The notes beneath the pieces were generated by a model. The model was not told the DNA's origin, ran no database searches, and worked only from the letters and a program-made list of their open reading frames with translations. From Onchidella celtica (taxonomy: Eukaryota > Mollusca > Gastropoda > Systellommatophora > Onchidiidae): a stretch of DNA of 64,000 nucleotides. The translations under genes were made by a program, and so were the position numbers. This document shows, in pieces, positions 34,085 through 46,689 of the stretch; the first letter of the stretch is position 1, and each line of letters starts with the position of its first letter. The stretch lies in assembly GCA_963931925.1 (NCBI GenBank), contig OZ007570.1, forward strand, positions 35,342,084 through 35,406,083, in the 5' to 3' direction.

Positions 34085-34622
34085 TAACAAAATCTGGTGG
34101 TCAATTGTGTCGAAGGGGGCGGACAGGTCTAACACATTCAGCAATACTACTTTATTTACGACAGCCTCAACAAGCATCGTTCATGTCTCGCACGAGTGCT
34201 GTTTCCTTACGATGGTTCGTTCGATAAGCTGACTGATAAGTTTCTACAAGATTGTTTGTTTTCAGGTGAGACATTAACCGGTGTAGAATGACCTTTTCAA
34301 GAACTGTAGACAAAAAAAAAGAAGGTAAATTTGACACAGATCTGTAATTCTTTAAGACGTTGTGATCCAGATTTGGTTATTTCATCAAATGCTTCACTAG
34401 GGCGATTTTAGAGGGCTCTTGTACCACTCCATGTCTTAGTGAGTCATTTATGATTTTTGCCACAATGGGCACTATCTTATCAATACAGCATGGTAAATGG
34501 GAGCTGGGCATGTGACCTAAATGCTTAGATAGAGCTTTTGTGATGACCGATCTGACATGGTCTTCTGAGAGAGGTTGGAAAGAACCAAGCGCTGGCCCAT
34601 CGAAAACATTTTTAAAAAAATC
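34085..34622 (-). pseudogene. L2/CR1-like LINE, RT fingers domain
   Basis: On minus: PLSEDHVRSVITKALSKHLG, IINDSLRHGVVQEPSKIALV, NYRSVSNLP, VLEKVILHRLMSHLKTNNLV and YQSAYRTNHRKETALVRDMN. After a one-base shift follow VVNKVVLLNVLDLSAPFDTI and DHQILL. The last is RT motif A with its catalytic Asp. It is continuous in order with 32690-31500, so both are one element split by later insertions. A stop and a frameshift show it is dead. Confidence 0.85.
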
Positions 34623-34905
34623 ATTACTTTTAAATCAGTCAAGATCATAAACAAATGAATCAAACTAAAAATATAATTAGAAATAATATATTAAGGTGTC
34701 TAAACAAAAATGTATACACGTTTTGAATAGTTACTAATACAGTGCCAGTTAAGATTCATCCAAGATTTGTATTTCAAATTAAAGGGGACAGGTGTGCAAT
34801 TATTTGAATTATCCCATGTGTTCCAGTTCATGGCCGTTCTGGGGCCAGACACCGCTGCCATTGCAGTTCAACAAAATTGCAAATAACATTAAACAGTTCG
34901 TGTGT

Positions 34906-34936
<31 letters not shown>

Positions 34937-35653
34937 GATACATCTTTTTTGAGACATTCCTTGTTTTCTCATTTGCTTCAATACTAAATGTCTGTAAGGT
35001 TTCTTCGTTCTGTGTGCACTAACAGGCCTTAGGCCTACATAAGAAAAAGTGACGATGTGGTAATGTAAATACCATGTCGTAGTATAGTGAATAACTTGGC
35101 AGACTGTCAGCAGGAAAGATGTGCTCTATAATTAGACACACCGGTAATGCTGATCATTGTGCTAAGGTGGTAGTTTCTGCTCACGTGCTGGTCACATGTT
35201 TCCCGATTCATTGACTTGATCACGTGCACAAGTCCGTGCTGGAAAATCTCAGAAGTGCAAAAAACGAGGCCAGATTTTATCTACGTACCTGAATTTTGCT
35301 ACCTGGTTTAGGAACAGAAGTTCCATTTCACTTTCATGCACCGCCTCCCCCAGTTTTATTTTTATTTCACACTGTGCCCCCCTCACCCCCACCCCCTGCA
35401 GATTTTGTTACCTGGGTCTTTTGATCCTTATGGCATTTTCCCTTGTTTGATGCAATTTATATATATAAAAAGAAATGGGGTGTGCTCAGTGCGATGACAT
35501 TGGAGTAAAGGTGCGCAGTTTTGTCCCCTCATCAATAATAGGTATACGGTGCTAAACCCACCTATCCAATGACATTTCTTCATGGGCGGAAAACTTTATC
35601 TATCAAGAGTCTACTGTCTTTCGCATCGAAGTTAACTACATCATACATGAGAA
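34623..35653. other. Unassigned DNA with a (GT)n tract
   Basis: A GT repeat lies at about 34900-34936. No gene is seen. Confidence 0.5.
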
Positions 35654-35837
35654 CAGTGGCAGACCTAGATTTTTGAGACCCTGAAGCATGAACTGTTATG
35701 GGGCTCCTTGGCAACCAACAACAATAGGGCAACATCCACAATTCACTAATAACAAAAAAAAAGTTCCTCCAGGGCCCCTCCGGCATAAGGGTCCCTGGAG
35801 CGCAAGCTTCATTAGTTTCCTAGTAGATCCGCCATTG
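35654..35837. mobile_element. hAT-like MITE, copy C
   Basis: Ends CAGTGGCAGACCTAG and GTAGATCCGCCATTG, with exact 8-bp duplication CATGAGAA at 35646-35653 and 35838-35845. It is 184 bp, the intact form of the family and the best reference for the empty Harbinger target in copy A. Confidence 0.93.
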
Positions 35838-36362
35838 CATGAGAATAATATTTTATGAAATAATTATCGTGGACCTAGCTCAGGCTCAAGGATAACATTG
35901 GCAGAAGAGGGCATTTCGCCTGTTCCTTCTTTCTTACCTTGGATTTGTTTTCCTCTTTCGTTCTTTGTCTTTATTAAGTGTATTTTATGAACATCTTTGC
36001 TGCAGAGTCCATCTGAGTCTAAGACCAGCTTCTTTTTTGTATAGGTTAAACAACGGGAAATTCCATTAAAGCACGTACAGAGATTCAGAACCAAGTCTAT
36101 GACCACTGTTGACCATGGCACATGTACAAATCCCCCGCCCTCCCCTTTCCGTGGGTATTTCCCAGAAAACTTTTAAAGAGAAGTGTCATTTTGTCACCGT
36201 TCCCTAAGACTGTAGTAACTCAGAAATTAAAAAAAAAAAAGAGAAAAAAATTTTCAACTACATTCAAAGCCGCATCGAATGATCTTGATTCTAGACTCAT
36301 AAGCCGAAAAATAATCGAATAGAAAACTTTCTAAAAGTCATCGTAACTAGACCTCTCTCTCT

Positions 36363-36873
36363 TTCTCTATCCCGTAGTCCTGTGGACCGTTTGGGGCGCC
36401 ACAGGTGATCTGGCAACCAGCATCCTCCAATCCTCTCGGTTTTCTGACCTCCTGATTGTATCGCTCAACCTCAAGCTCGTCCATTCTGGGATATTGTCCT
36501 CCCATCTCTTCCTCTGCCTGCCTCTCCTTCTCCCTCCTTGCACTTTGCCCTGCAGGAATGTCTTGGCAAGCCCTGATGATCTCATAACATGGCCATACCA
36601 TTTGAGCTTGCGTCTCTTGACCAAGGTCAACAGGTCTTCGCAGAGCCCAATGACTTGCCTGATTCTGTTCCGAACTTTTTCGTTCGTAATATGACCTTTG
36701 TAGGAGATGCCCAGGGGTCTTCGAAAGCATCTCGCCTCAGTGGACTGTATTCTCTTTTCTATCTCATCTGTTAAAGTCCATGATTCACACGCATACAAGC
36801 GAATTGATGAGTATTGAACTAGACCACTTGTGCTAAAATAAAACAGTTTTTTAACTTCTTGAAAAGTAGTCAA
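36363..36873 (-). pseudogene. RTE-like LINE carboxyl-terminal fragment
   Basis: A single open frame of 168 codons on minus carries ACESWTLTDEIEKRIQSTEA, RCFRRPLGISYKGHIT, RRKLKWYGHVMRSSGLAKTF and GGRRRGRQRKRWEDNIPEWT. This is the post-RT region of a very widespread RTE-like LINE family found in many aquatic animals. The 5' truncation falls near 36800. The downstream end runs into a GA-rich tail. No disruption is visible in the remaining frame, so the insertion is fairly young. Confidence 0.88.
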
Positions 36874-37402
36874 AACCAGTTAACATCAAAACTGAGATAA
36901 AAAAGATGGAATTCGTGTTTGCTAACGATGAATATAAATATCAACGAAAAACCTACGTCTAAAGTGCTATGAAATATTTCTTTCCCAAGTACTGCCCCTA
37001 TTACATTTGCATTTCTTTTTTTCAACAATGCTCATTAAAAAGTGATATAAGCCATTATTTTGTCATCGCTTAGGGAGTTTGAAAGTTGCTGTAGGACTCG
37101 ACATGTGAGACAAGATTATAGAAACAAACCTATCGTCACTGCCCGACCTAGATTTTTGACATGAGAATTGAATAATACACTGCTGGCCAAATTTCATGTT
37201 GCATCATCAGGTAATCGTCCGCCCAGATTACACGTGGATGTTATTTTAGAGTGGCCGACAATTGAAGTAGCTGACATGATTAATTGATTGTATTAACAGA
37301 CACAGATAAAGAAAAGTAACACTGATGGCGGGTTCGATTTATTTTGAACAGTGGTCGAAGGAGACTAGGTAAAAAAAGACGCTTATTGTAAGCTATGGAT
37401 AG

Positions 37403-37762
37403 TACGTTTACACCGGAGACCCGCTTCTGTGTGTTCGTTTTCTGCGTGTTCGCACTCGTGTCCGTTCGTGAGAGTACATTCTGCCAGTACAGTTCTCTAT
37501 ACGCTTGTACGTCGTGACACACCATTGTTGAGGCTTGATTTCACACCCTTTGCACACCGTGTTTTGTCGCGTCACACCAACACACGGGAGTTCACGTGCC
37601 AAATTTTAGGGCGGCGGTAGAAAAAAAGATTTCACGTACGAATGTTCAAGTTCGGAAACGATCGAATACGAGAGTTAGGTGAGAACACTAACAGGCGAGA
37701 TATCAAGATTTCACTTCTCCGTCCGTGAGTCGCACGACTTCCGGTGTGAACGCAGAGTTAGT
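37403..37762. mobile_element. CpG-rich MITE candidate
   Basis: The left end CGTTTACACCGGAGACCCG and the inverted right end CGACTTCCGGTGTGAACGCAG are imperfect inverted repeats around about 355 bp that is richer in CG than its surroundings. Target duplication is not clear. Confidence 0.5.
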
Positions 37763-38134
37763 TGTGGTGGGTTTTCGTATAAGATTAAACGTAAGAGGTA
37801 AATACTCGTATGTATGTATGTAACGCAAACTTTGGTAACATTCTTTGTTTAACCTTTTTGTCCCTACACATTAAAAAAAAAAGGTAACCCCTTTTTTTTA
37901 AATATAAACCCCCCCCCCCCCCGCTTGATTTCTAAACCCCCGGTGTCGGTAAACATTTGGCTTTTTCGTTTCGTCTTATGAGACATCTTTTCTAAAAATA
38001 AACAGGAGCAGTAATGATGGCAAGGGAAGTCTCAGCAAACTGTTTATTATTATTATTATTAAGGTTCCTTACCTGTGTTTACAGGACTTAATTCAAGTCA
38101 TTGACCGCCCTGAAAGACTATTTTCGGTGTACAG

Positions 38135-38567
38135 CACTGGTTCTCAAGATGGGGCACATGCCCCAATGATGGGCCGTGGCAATATTTCGGTGGGGCGTGG
38201 GGCTTCAGAATGGGGCGTAAGGATTTTTCATAGAAATCTTAGTACCATAGTGTATTTTAACTTAACTGTAAAGCTAAACAGTTGTTCGTTTATGTCGTGT
38301 AGGTGTTTTCCTTGTTTAGCTCGGGCTGAAACATCGAACTTAACAGACACACCACTAAACAAGAGAAGAAAGCTCGAAATAAAGTTTTTAATTAAAATTT
38401 CCTTTTGAATGTCTACATACTGAATCTATAAATATTTTAAAAAACCTTTTTGTATTTGTATAATATATATATACTAACTTTATCCAATCATGGTGGGGCG
38501 CGCGTTTTTAAAAAAAATTGAAATGAAGCTTGGGACAAGAAAAAGAAAAGGTTGAGGAACAACACTG
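38135..38567. mobile_element. hAT non-autonomous element, 433 bp
   Basis: Begins CACTGGTTCTCAAGATGGGG and ends GGTTGAGGAACAACACTG, the CAGTGGTTCTCAA-type ends of the hAT Charlie/Tip100 style. It is flanked by GTGTACAG and ATGTACAG (7 of 8). No transposase remnant is recognised. Confidence 0.8.
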
Positions 38568-38824
38568 ATGTACAGGAAATATCACCAATGGTTATAGTTG
38601 GATGAGAGGGGAGTCAGTCTGAGTATTTATATTAGAGGAGTAAGAGATATTCAGTTCACTTTTGTTTTTACATGCATAATTCCCGCCCCCCCCCCTTCCG
38701 GCTTTACCCCCAATAATCCTGACTCCGCTCTCCTCTCCCCCTCCCCTCTCTCTTTCCGGTACCCTCACCGTTGAAAATAAGTTCATACTGTCGCAAAAAT
38801 GTTCTCGTGTCCCAACGTGCTTTG

Positions 38825-38983
38825 CAGGGCCGTCTTAACATCATGATGGGCCACTGGGCAAAGCAATAGGCTGCGGCCCGGCCGCTTGGGCAACCACTCA
38901 GAAATGTGCATTCATGGGGCCCCCTAAACCCTTGAGGCCCTGTTGGCAACTGCCCAGTGTGCCCATGCGTTAAGACGGCTCGG
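38825..38983. mobile_element. hAT-like MITE, 159 bp
   Basis: The left end CAGGGCCGTCTTAAC and inverted right end GTTAAGACGGCTCGG are flanked by GTGCTTTG and GTGCTTTC (7 of 8). Internal arms GGGCCACTGGGCAA and TGCCCAGTGTGCCC are also inverted. Confidence 0.85.
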
Positions 38984-39365
38984 GTGCTTTCATATCATTT
39001 AATGTCTTTCATCTAAACAACCATTGCCCTTTGCAATCAAAGTCTGGCCAAATGCAGACCGGTTAAGCCGACTTTTGGTGGCCCAAATTTGGTACGCTTT
39101 GATTGGGCGGTTGGGGAGGTTACCCAGATTGGGCGTGACGCTATGCCGGCACTATTCACAAGATGTAAAATATGGAATCAAGTGGACGAGCAAAATAATG
39201 CCAACGTTGTTTAATTGTGGAAGCCCATAAATCTAATAGCCACTGAAAAAGTAAACAAATAAAAGTGTAAATCTCAATCGGTAACGTGTATTAGAGATCT
39301 TCACTATCTTTTAGCATTAAAAAACGTTGTCTGTTAACGTGTAATTTAGACGATCCGGCTAGTCA

Positions 39366-39440
39366 GGGCTGGATTAATCACTAAGCAAAATAAGCACGTG
39401 CTTAGGGCATCAAGGGGGCGGGGGTGGGACACCACAGACA
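39366..39440. mobile_element. Possible single hAT end
   Basis: CAGGGCTGGATTAATC resembles a hAT terminus and is followed by ACTAAGCA/TGCTTAG arms. No partner end was found. Confidence 0.3.
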
Positions 39441-40009
39441 TTTTTTCATCGCTGGATTTACCATAGACCATTCGGTGCAAAACTGCAGCTGAACCAGCAC
39501 AAGAAATGAAAAAAAAAAACCTTTTGTTTTCAACTGTCAATCAATCTTCCCAGTTGCTGACAGGGCTATCACCAGTTGGACAGTGCAGAAAAATGTTATG
39601 TTTTTGTTTACCATGTTCATTGTTTTTATTTGCCGTCACGCATGCTGACAGACTGACACATTTCACGAAGGTTAAAGATATAAGTTTATAAAACTTACCA
39701 GCGAAAACATGGTTGCGCAGTTTAATACAAAGCTGTCACTCATGACAGGTTAACATAAATGTTTTGTTTATTATATCTTTTTGTGTTTTTGTTTCTGCTT
39801 TGTTTGATGACAGATCGCGACTTTAGTTTTTGTCCCTTCTATCTCCATTTTCTGAACTAATGGGGGATCTTTAAGTGTGTAGAATAGGTGTAACAAATGC
39901 AAACTTTGACACTTGTTCAGAATGCGTTGTGGAAATTGTGGCACCTATCAACCTGTGTCGCAGTTCCGATTTATTCTGACTCCTTGCCATAATGAAGCAT
40001 AATACATGT

Positions 40010-40252
40010 CGAGGGTACCGGGTTCAAATTCCGGTTGGTGCAGGCATGTTGGAATTTTGGGATTTTTCTCATATTTTCCTGTCCCCGAGCCTATGGGAGG
40101 TAGGGTCGAGCATCTAGTCTTCTCGGATAAGAACGAAAAAACTTGGAAGGGCCCGCGTGCATGTTGCCCACGTTAACGTTAAAGATACTTTGGCAGTCGG
40201 AAATAGAAAAGAGCAGGTCGAACAGGCCGCTGCCCGGGCAAAATTAAATAAA
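40010..40252 (+). mobile_element. tRNA-derived SINE, copy 3 (5' truncated)
   Basis: Starts within the head, keeping the B box GGGTTCAAATTCC, then the shared body TTTTTCTCATATTTTC and CTTCTCGGATAAGAA. It ends GGCCGCTGCCCGGGCAAAAT followed by a poly-C tract. Confidence 0.8.
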
Positions 40253-40693
40253 ATTCATCCCCCCCCCCCCCCCAAAAAAAACGCCGACCGGGGCTGCACT
40301 GTGACGACGTCGTGCCTGCTCCAGTTATAACTGGGCTGCAGTGATACAAAGGTAAATTTCCCAAATGGGATTAAAGAAGTATACAGATACAAATACACTT
40401 ATACATGATATAATTGGGCATTTAGAACAGTAATTTTTGCCAGATCCATAATTATTGTCTCTGTATCCGACGACATTGATGTTGAATAAAACGTCCCCAT
40501 AGTTGAAGCCACTACAACAACGAAGGGAAAACATTTGTTGTTATGGACGCGTAGTCCAATTACAAAGCCAAATAGGGAAAATATTGACTTGTACTCGTTG
40601 TTCAGCAATGGCTTTTAATGTAAAACACTACGCGCCCGTGACAACGACCTGGGACTATTCTCTATGGAACAGCCACGCTGTGAGTATTTTTGA

Positions 40694-41259
40694 TAGTGGT
40701 TCTCAGAGTCCCAAGCCACATTCTTCCCCCTGTGATCCCAGATGTTCTCAGTTCCTCCGTCATTCACAATTGCCATTAATTTTATTTTTTTTCACCATTA
40801 TACTTTTACAATAGTAATTATTGAAACAAGTTATGGAACTATCAATTACATTCAAATAGAAAAACGAAATCCTTATTTCATTGAATGCAAAAGCGAAATC
40901 CTAATTTCATTGAATGGAAAAACTTCTATATTTCACTGAGTACATACTTGTCCAGTTTGGAGTTCCTGGACCAGTGGCGGACCTACATTTTTGGGATCCT
41001 GAAGCTTGAACTGTTGTAGGGCCACTTCGTAACCAGCAACAATAGGGCAATATCCAAAATTCACTCATTAAAAAAGAGCTTCTTCAGGGCCCTTCAGGGA
41101 TTAGAGGGGCCCTGAAAAAAGAGGGGCTCTGAAGCATAAACATCACTGGTTTCACAGTAGATGCGTCACTGCCTTTGAGTGAAATTCTTCCACAGCACTT
41201 CCCCTTAGATTTTATATTCCTCCCCTGAGAAGTAGGAGCCTCCCGTTTGAGAATCACTG
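40694..41259. mobile_element. Second CAGTGGTTCTCA-type hAT remnant
   Basis: The left end TAGTGGTTCTCAGAG and the inverted right end CCGTTTGAGAATCACTG enclose about 565 bp, of which about 200 bp is hAT MITE copy D. No target duplication is visible, so one boundary may be eroded. Confidence 0.55.
40972..41171. mobile_element. hAT-like MITE, copy D
   Basis: Begins CAGTGGCGGACCTACATTTT and ends GTAGATGCGTCACTG. The interior matches the other copies. The flanks TCCTGGAC and CCTTTGAG do not match, so the target duplication is lost. It is nested in 40694-41259. Confidence 0.82.
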
Positions 41260-44200
41260 TTACAAAAGGAATCGATTCTCAGTGAGTCAGGATGAATAAA
41301 CCCATGAAAACATCGTCACCGGCCTTTGGAACAACAAACGCAATATATCCTATGGAACAATAGCATTGTGAATATGATAAAATGAAAAGAAAAGAGACAA
41401 AGCTGGTTATGCTCACAATTGGGTTCGCACTGAATTCATGAACTGGCGATGAAAAGAAAAACAAAACAACAACAAAAAGACAGGAATAAGAGATAATAAT
41501 ATGATGAGAAAGTAGTGGAAAACGAAGGATGTGAACAACGAAGAGGAGGCCGGGGGAGGAAAAAGGAGATTAAAAAAGGAAAATTAAATTGCGCTCCTAA
41601 GAGGAAGAAAAACGTTGACCAGGAAAAGACGAAATTAAAAACAAGCCTAGCTTCGAGCTAAAAATAGACCTGATGATGTTGTTCACAGCTCCAGCACAGA
41701 CAGTTTATCGATCTTCAACACCCGGCTAGTCCATGGCAAAAAACGGGGAAAGGTATCACAAAGGCGGAGACATCCTTTGGCATGATTCTGGGGGAGTTCC
41801 ATGAAAACAGAGCGACAGATAAAGCTAAACACTCGAGACTGTCAAATGATTGGTATGTACAACATAGGATGAGTTTTGTGGACTAGCAACGGATGCTTCT
41901 ATTGAAGGGGGAAAGGTGGCTAGAGCTCAACCCTAGTTCTGTATAGACCAGGAGCAAGTAGAAGGCTGATAGACAAATAATTTTGCAGTAACAGATTTTA
42001 TTCCTTCTCTATTCCTGAAACAGCAACTACAATAAGAAAATACACAATACTGACAGTCTTGGCTAACATTTTAACCACACAACACCATTGCTAGGCCTTT
42101 GTTTCTAGTTTAGATGACGTCACTTCGGCTCCTGTGAGCACGAAAAGGAAAAAACTCAAGTTCGCTCGACGAAATTTGACGATCCGATCATTCTTCCGTC
42201 AATCCTATTCTGCAGGTACAATCGCCCATCGGTAAATGCTTTGAACGCTGTGGGGTGGGGATATCCTCATTATTGAAAATGGCCTAAAGACGTTGACGCC
42301 ATTCCAACGTTCACATATCCTTTAACAAAGTAAACTCACTCACTAATGGGATACCTACCCAAAAAAAATTAAAAAAAAAATATATAATATATAATGAACT
42401 TGGAAAATAGATGAGTTTTGAGTTGTGAGTTTCACTGCGCATCAGCTCGATAGAAGGACTGTTTTGCGCCTTTCACAGATCATCGACTAAAGGCCTTATC
42501 ACAAAACACATGGGGTGCCAAGAAGTCTGTATTGGAAGACTGTCTAGAAAGAATTACATAATGAACATAGAATTGTAAATGCCCCCCCCCCCCCCAAAAA
42601 AAATACGACAAAAGTTTCATTGATGACGTCTCGTGAGTTGGAAGAAATTTAGAATTTATACAATCAGATTTGCTTTAGAGACAAATCTAAAAGGAAAAAA
42701 AGTTGTTACAAGGGCGTACGTCCCCCAGGTTTTGTTTTGTTTGTTTCTTTGCTCTAGGGATAAATATTTTACAGCCTTTTCGTGACTCCAGAGCTACAGA
42801 GCTCCTCCCGAAATGCTCCTAACAACAGCCTTAATTAATCATGATGAATTATTCTTTCAGATTTCCAGTTCGTTTTCCTCTTGTTTTTTTTTGTTTTTTT
42901 ATGATTGAAAAAGTAGAGGGCATGGTTAGGGTTAAGGATTCCATAAGATTTAGGATGAGGATATGGACGGGGTTAGGGGAAGTACGTAAACGCGCAAAAC
43001 GATTGGCGTGCGCACGTACTTGTAACAACAGCCAGGAAAAAAAGTAATCAATATCACACTGAGTCTATAGAGAGCAAAGCGCTGCTCCATAGAAATGCAT
43101 TTGTACAAAAGTTTGCAGATGTCCACGACCTCTTGACATTCAATTTTAAATACATGTACATGTATGTGCAACTGTCGAATTAGAAGCTCCAGTGAAGAGG
43201 ATAATGAGCAGATTGTTGTGTGGGAGCTGCTTGGTGGAGAGTTCTCCATGAGAGCTTATATATTTCACATGCCCTGTTCTGTGAAAGTTTGATCCTCACT
43301 ATCCAATAATTTCTAGATCTATGTATAGAACTGGCCAAACAAGGCCAGCGGTTCGAAGCGCGAACAGTGAACAAATTTAAAACACTCCCCATGGAATTTA
43401 ATTACATTCTGATCTGACACATTACGCAACTCAGTTTTTTTTGTCCCCCTCTTCTGTGAGTAGAAAGATCTTCAAGACAAAACATTCTCTTGATTATTGT
43501 CACTGAATAAAGTTAGTACAGAGACAAACGGGTTCATGTCCTTGTAGCACACGAATGCAAGGAGATCAAATTCAAGATTAAAATTTTTTTTTTTTTTATC
43601 TGTATCTCCAATAAATAATATTATTAATTTCTGTCTAACTTTCCCTTCTCTACACCGTTGTTTTTATTAAGTGTGCAGCGCAAGTTTGTCAGGGTAAGAA
43701 AGTCATGGATCATTCTAGCATGTTGCTGAAACAGCGACTGTGAAATTCACCTCGGGGGAAAAAACAACAACACACACATCACATTTTGTTTCATAACATG
43801 GCATCGATCCAGGCCAAAGCATTCATACTTTTCTTGAACCAGGCCATTCACAGGCCAATGTCTTCATCGATAATGACACACAAGCCTATTCCAAGTCGCT
43901 GTCATCAGGAATGTCAGTAAACACGGAATGCGTGGTGTTTTATTAAGTAGGTTTACGTAAGTTGACAAGTCATGCAAATCACAAATATAAACATACTTAT
44001 AATGTGTAAAAATAGACATTTCAAGACAGTATCGGTTCCCCGCATTTGTTGACGGGAGCACTTTTGTTTGTCGAACCAGTAAAAAATAAATTGTGCTGGT
44101 GCTTCGTTGCGACATTATTTTCCCTCTACTCCATTATTGTTTTCAAAGAAAGAGGGCCAAATGAAGCCGGTATTACTGCAAAGGTGATATTTATTGGCTG

Positions 44201-44815
44201 CTGTTTTTGAAGACATTCTGAGACAATTTTGGAATGGTGATACATGACATTATTATTTTATGTTCTTGTTTGTTTTTGTTTTTTTTCTTCATCACAATAT
44301 ACGGAATTGGTGATAGAATAAAACAGCACCGGGGCAACAATAGACTGATCAGAATCTCTCTGAAAGGTCAAGCCAAATGGGCGAGAGCTTGATAATGCAG
44401 TCTTGAGTTAGAGGAAGGCAAAAATTACAGAATTTGAAGCCATAGATTGCACTCTTATCGACTGAATATTTTTTGTTTGTTTACTTCTTGTTTGAAATTC
44501 CATTCAGCTATTGACCTGCCTTCACAACGGGAATCCAGGCTGCTGAAAACTAGAATGAAAACCATTGACATAAAACGTTTTTCAACAGCTAGTCTCGATT
44601 TGGCCCAGATTATCTACAGTTTAAAGCAAAAACGACAACAACTGTTACAACAAAACAGCCGTGACAATCTCAGACGAAAAGTTTGAAATTTTAATGAGAA
44701 GTATTGCTGAAATTCCATACGATAAATGAGTTTTTAGGGGCTGAAAACTCTTGTGTTATCTCTTTGTGTGCGTGGATGACTGAATATCTCCGCCCTGAGT
44801 CATGTTAAAAACAAC
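41260..44815. other. Unassigned mostly unique DNA
   Basis: No repeat family, RNA or protein domain is recognised. A poly-C tract lies at 42581-42593 and a GTTAGGG-like patch near 42925. Confidence 0.5.
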
Positions 44816-45121
44816 GTGTATGATCTGCGAAGTAATTTTCCCAGCACACAACTTGAGCCAGATGTTTCAACGGTCAGCGTGGCTAATTGCGGCTGGCTTA
44901 CCTACCGCTACAGTGACACGTGTACAAGACCGATTTGTTACAAAAAACTTTGCCAGTATTACCGCTATACCCCCAATCCATGTAGAAGAATACACGCCTA
45001 TTATGAGCAATATCTGAAAAGGAATATACCTTTTTTGTTGTCTATTGTTTGTTTAGCAGATGGCGAATCTGGCCACAAATTACTTAGACAACTACTGATA
45101 ACCCAGCAGCTGTTGGTATGA
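44816..45121 (+). other. Cysteine-rich open frame, possible exon of unknown gene
   Basis: A 101-codon frame has a core with five Cys (C-x10-C-x4-C-x4-C-x9-C) and many Tyr/Arg, from VSTVSVANCGWLTYRYSD to NPCRRIHAYYEQYLK. A possible acceptor TTTTCCCAG precedes the Cys-rich part. A possible donor is less clear (TTGGTATGAAG near 45111). There is no signal peptide and I cannot assign a family. It may be a host exon or a chance frame. Confidence 0.25.
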
Positions 45122-45420
45122 AGTTTGCTCTCTGTATATAATATAGGATGAGATCAAACGCAATTGGTATAAAATTAACGGCAAAGAGTTGAGTAATAAG
45201 TGGATCTGAACGAAAATATTGAGTAAGACGCAGAATTTCTCATGTTCTTGCATTTACATAATAATGTCTATGGCGGTGAAGATTGCGAGTACATTTAGCG
45301 CTATAGTAATGCCATTCTTGTTCCAGTCACTTTAACAATCCTAATACTGGTAAGCTTCATCACCGCCACGACAATTACGACGGGGGTGGGGTGGGGGGCA
45401 GGGGGCGGTGGGGTGGTATG

Positions 45421-45882
45421 GTGAGAAGCCCGGAACGGCACAGTCAGAGACAAAGAAGTGCACACCATAATTTCCAGATGATATTTTCTTCGTAAATCCT
45501 GGAAGACCCTTTCATACCAAGCCCGGTCAAACACAGCTTCAGCAATTATTTCGTCGGTGTACATTTTCCTGGCAGTAACTGGCTGTGGCGGTCCGGTCTT
45601 AGTTTGATAACCCACTTTAGACCGCGATGCCGTAATGCAATTCTCCGCTACCAATTTGGGTAAAGGAAATTTAAAACTTTGGTTCGCAGACTGCCAAGTT
45701 TGTGACGTCAACGGAAACCAGCCCACAATGTGTGTAAACACTGGGAAACTCTGCATTGACGTCACACGTAATCCAAGAAAAGATTTATGGTGACAGGGCC
45801 CGAATGTTGACCGTTTTTTTCTGAAACAGTGCAGTCCGAAAACGTCTGGAAGTGTAATGAGTGTCACATCCAGTATAGGCAC
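45421..45882 (-). pseudogene. Coding-like segment related to 11290-11530
   Basis: The longest minus frame here is 193 codons. Its middle, KVGYQTKTGPPQPVTARKMY then TDEIIAEAVFDRAWYERVFQ and DLRRKYHLEIMVC, is the part shared with the 11.4-kb locus. The two loci also match at the nucleotide level. Unlike the 11.4-kb copy it is open through the shared part. The protein is unrecognised. Confidence 0.4.
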
Positions 45883-46689
45883 CTAAAGTCCCTTAAGTGC
45901 AGGACACTGTATACAATTAAATATGCATTTGAAAGAACGTGTTAAATTTGGAAGTAGATTCTCTGCATGTATTTTCATCTTTCAATAAATTTTCATTTCA
46001 GAACTCAAATAAAAAATCTAGGTTTCCAGTTCTTCTAACACATTTTTTCTTATGTGGCTTCAGAATTAATAGATGAACGCGGTACCGTCAGGTCACGACA
46101 AACATAATCGTTCCTAACTCGAAAATGGGCTTCTGTCCAAGACAAGCTTACCCATGCCAGATAAAAGCCATTAATTAGTCATCGGTTTTTCATTCGGTGT
46201 CAGAAAATAATGGGATATTTTACAGCACCAGTCAACGATAAAACTGCGTGTAAGGGAGTCATTCCATTCACGTGACACTAGAGTGGGAGCTATTTTTCTT
46301 ATCATGGGTGCGACAGCTTGACATAAAATGAGTGGGTCCGGTTTGTACGAAAACGGATTCCGAGCGCGGCACTTTCCATTTCTAAAGTCCTCTTCCTCTC
46401 TAAAATACTCATCTTCTTTCTCTCTGTCTGTCTGTCTCTCTCTTATTTTCTGACATGGACCTGCAACCCATCTTGTCGTCTATGAAGGAGGCCCAAATCT
46501 GCAACGTTGATCTAACAAGATTTTTGTCCTTATTGACAAAATTCATATATCAGACATACTTTACAGTACGGGCCTTTATCTTTAAATTTTTTATTTCATT
46601 TTCATTTAATATTATTTATAAGAAGCTGAAAACTAAAAACTAATCCATAGTAAGATAAAAAAAACAGAACGGGAAAGGCTCAAAATGGC

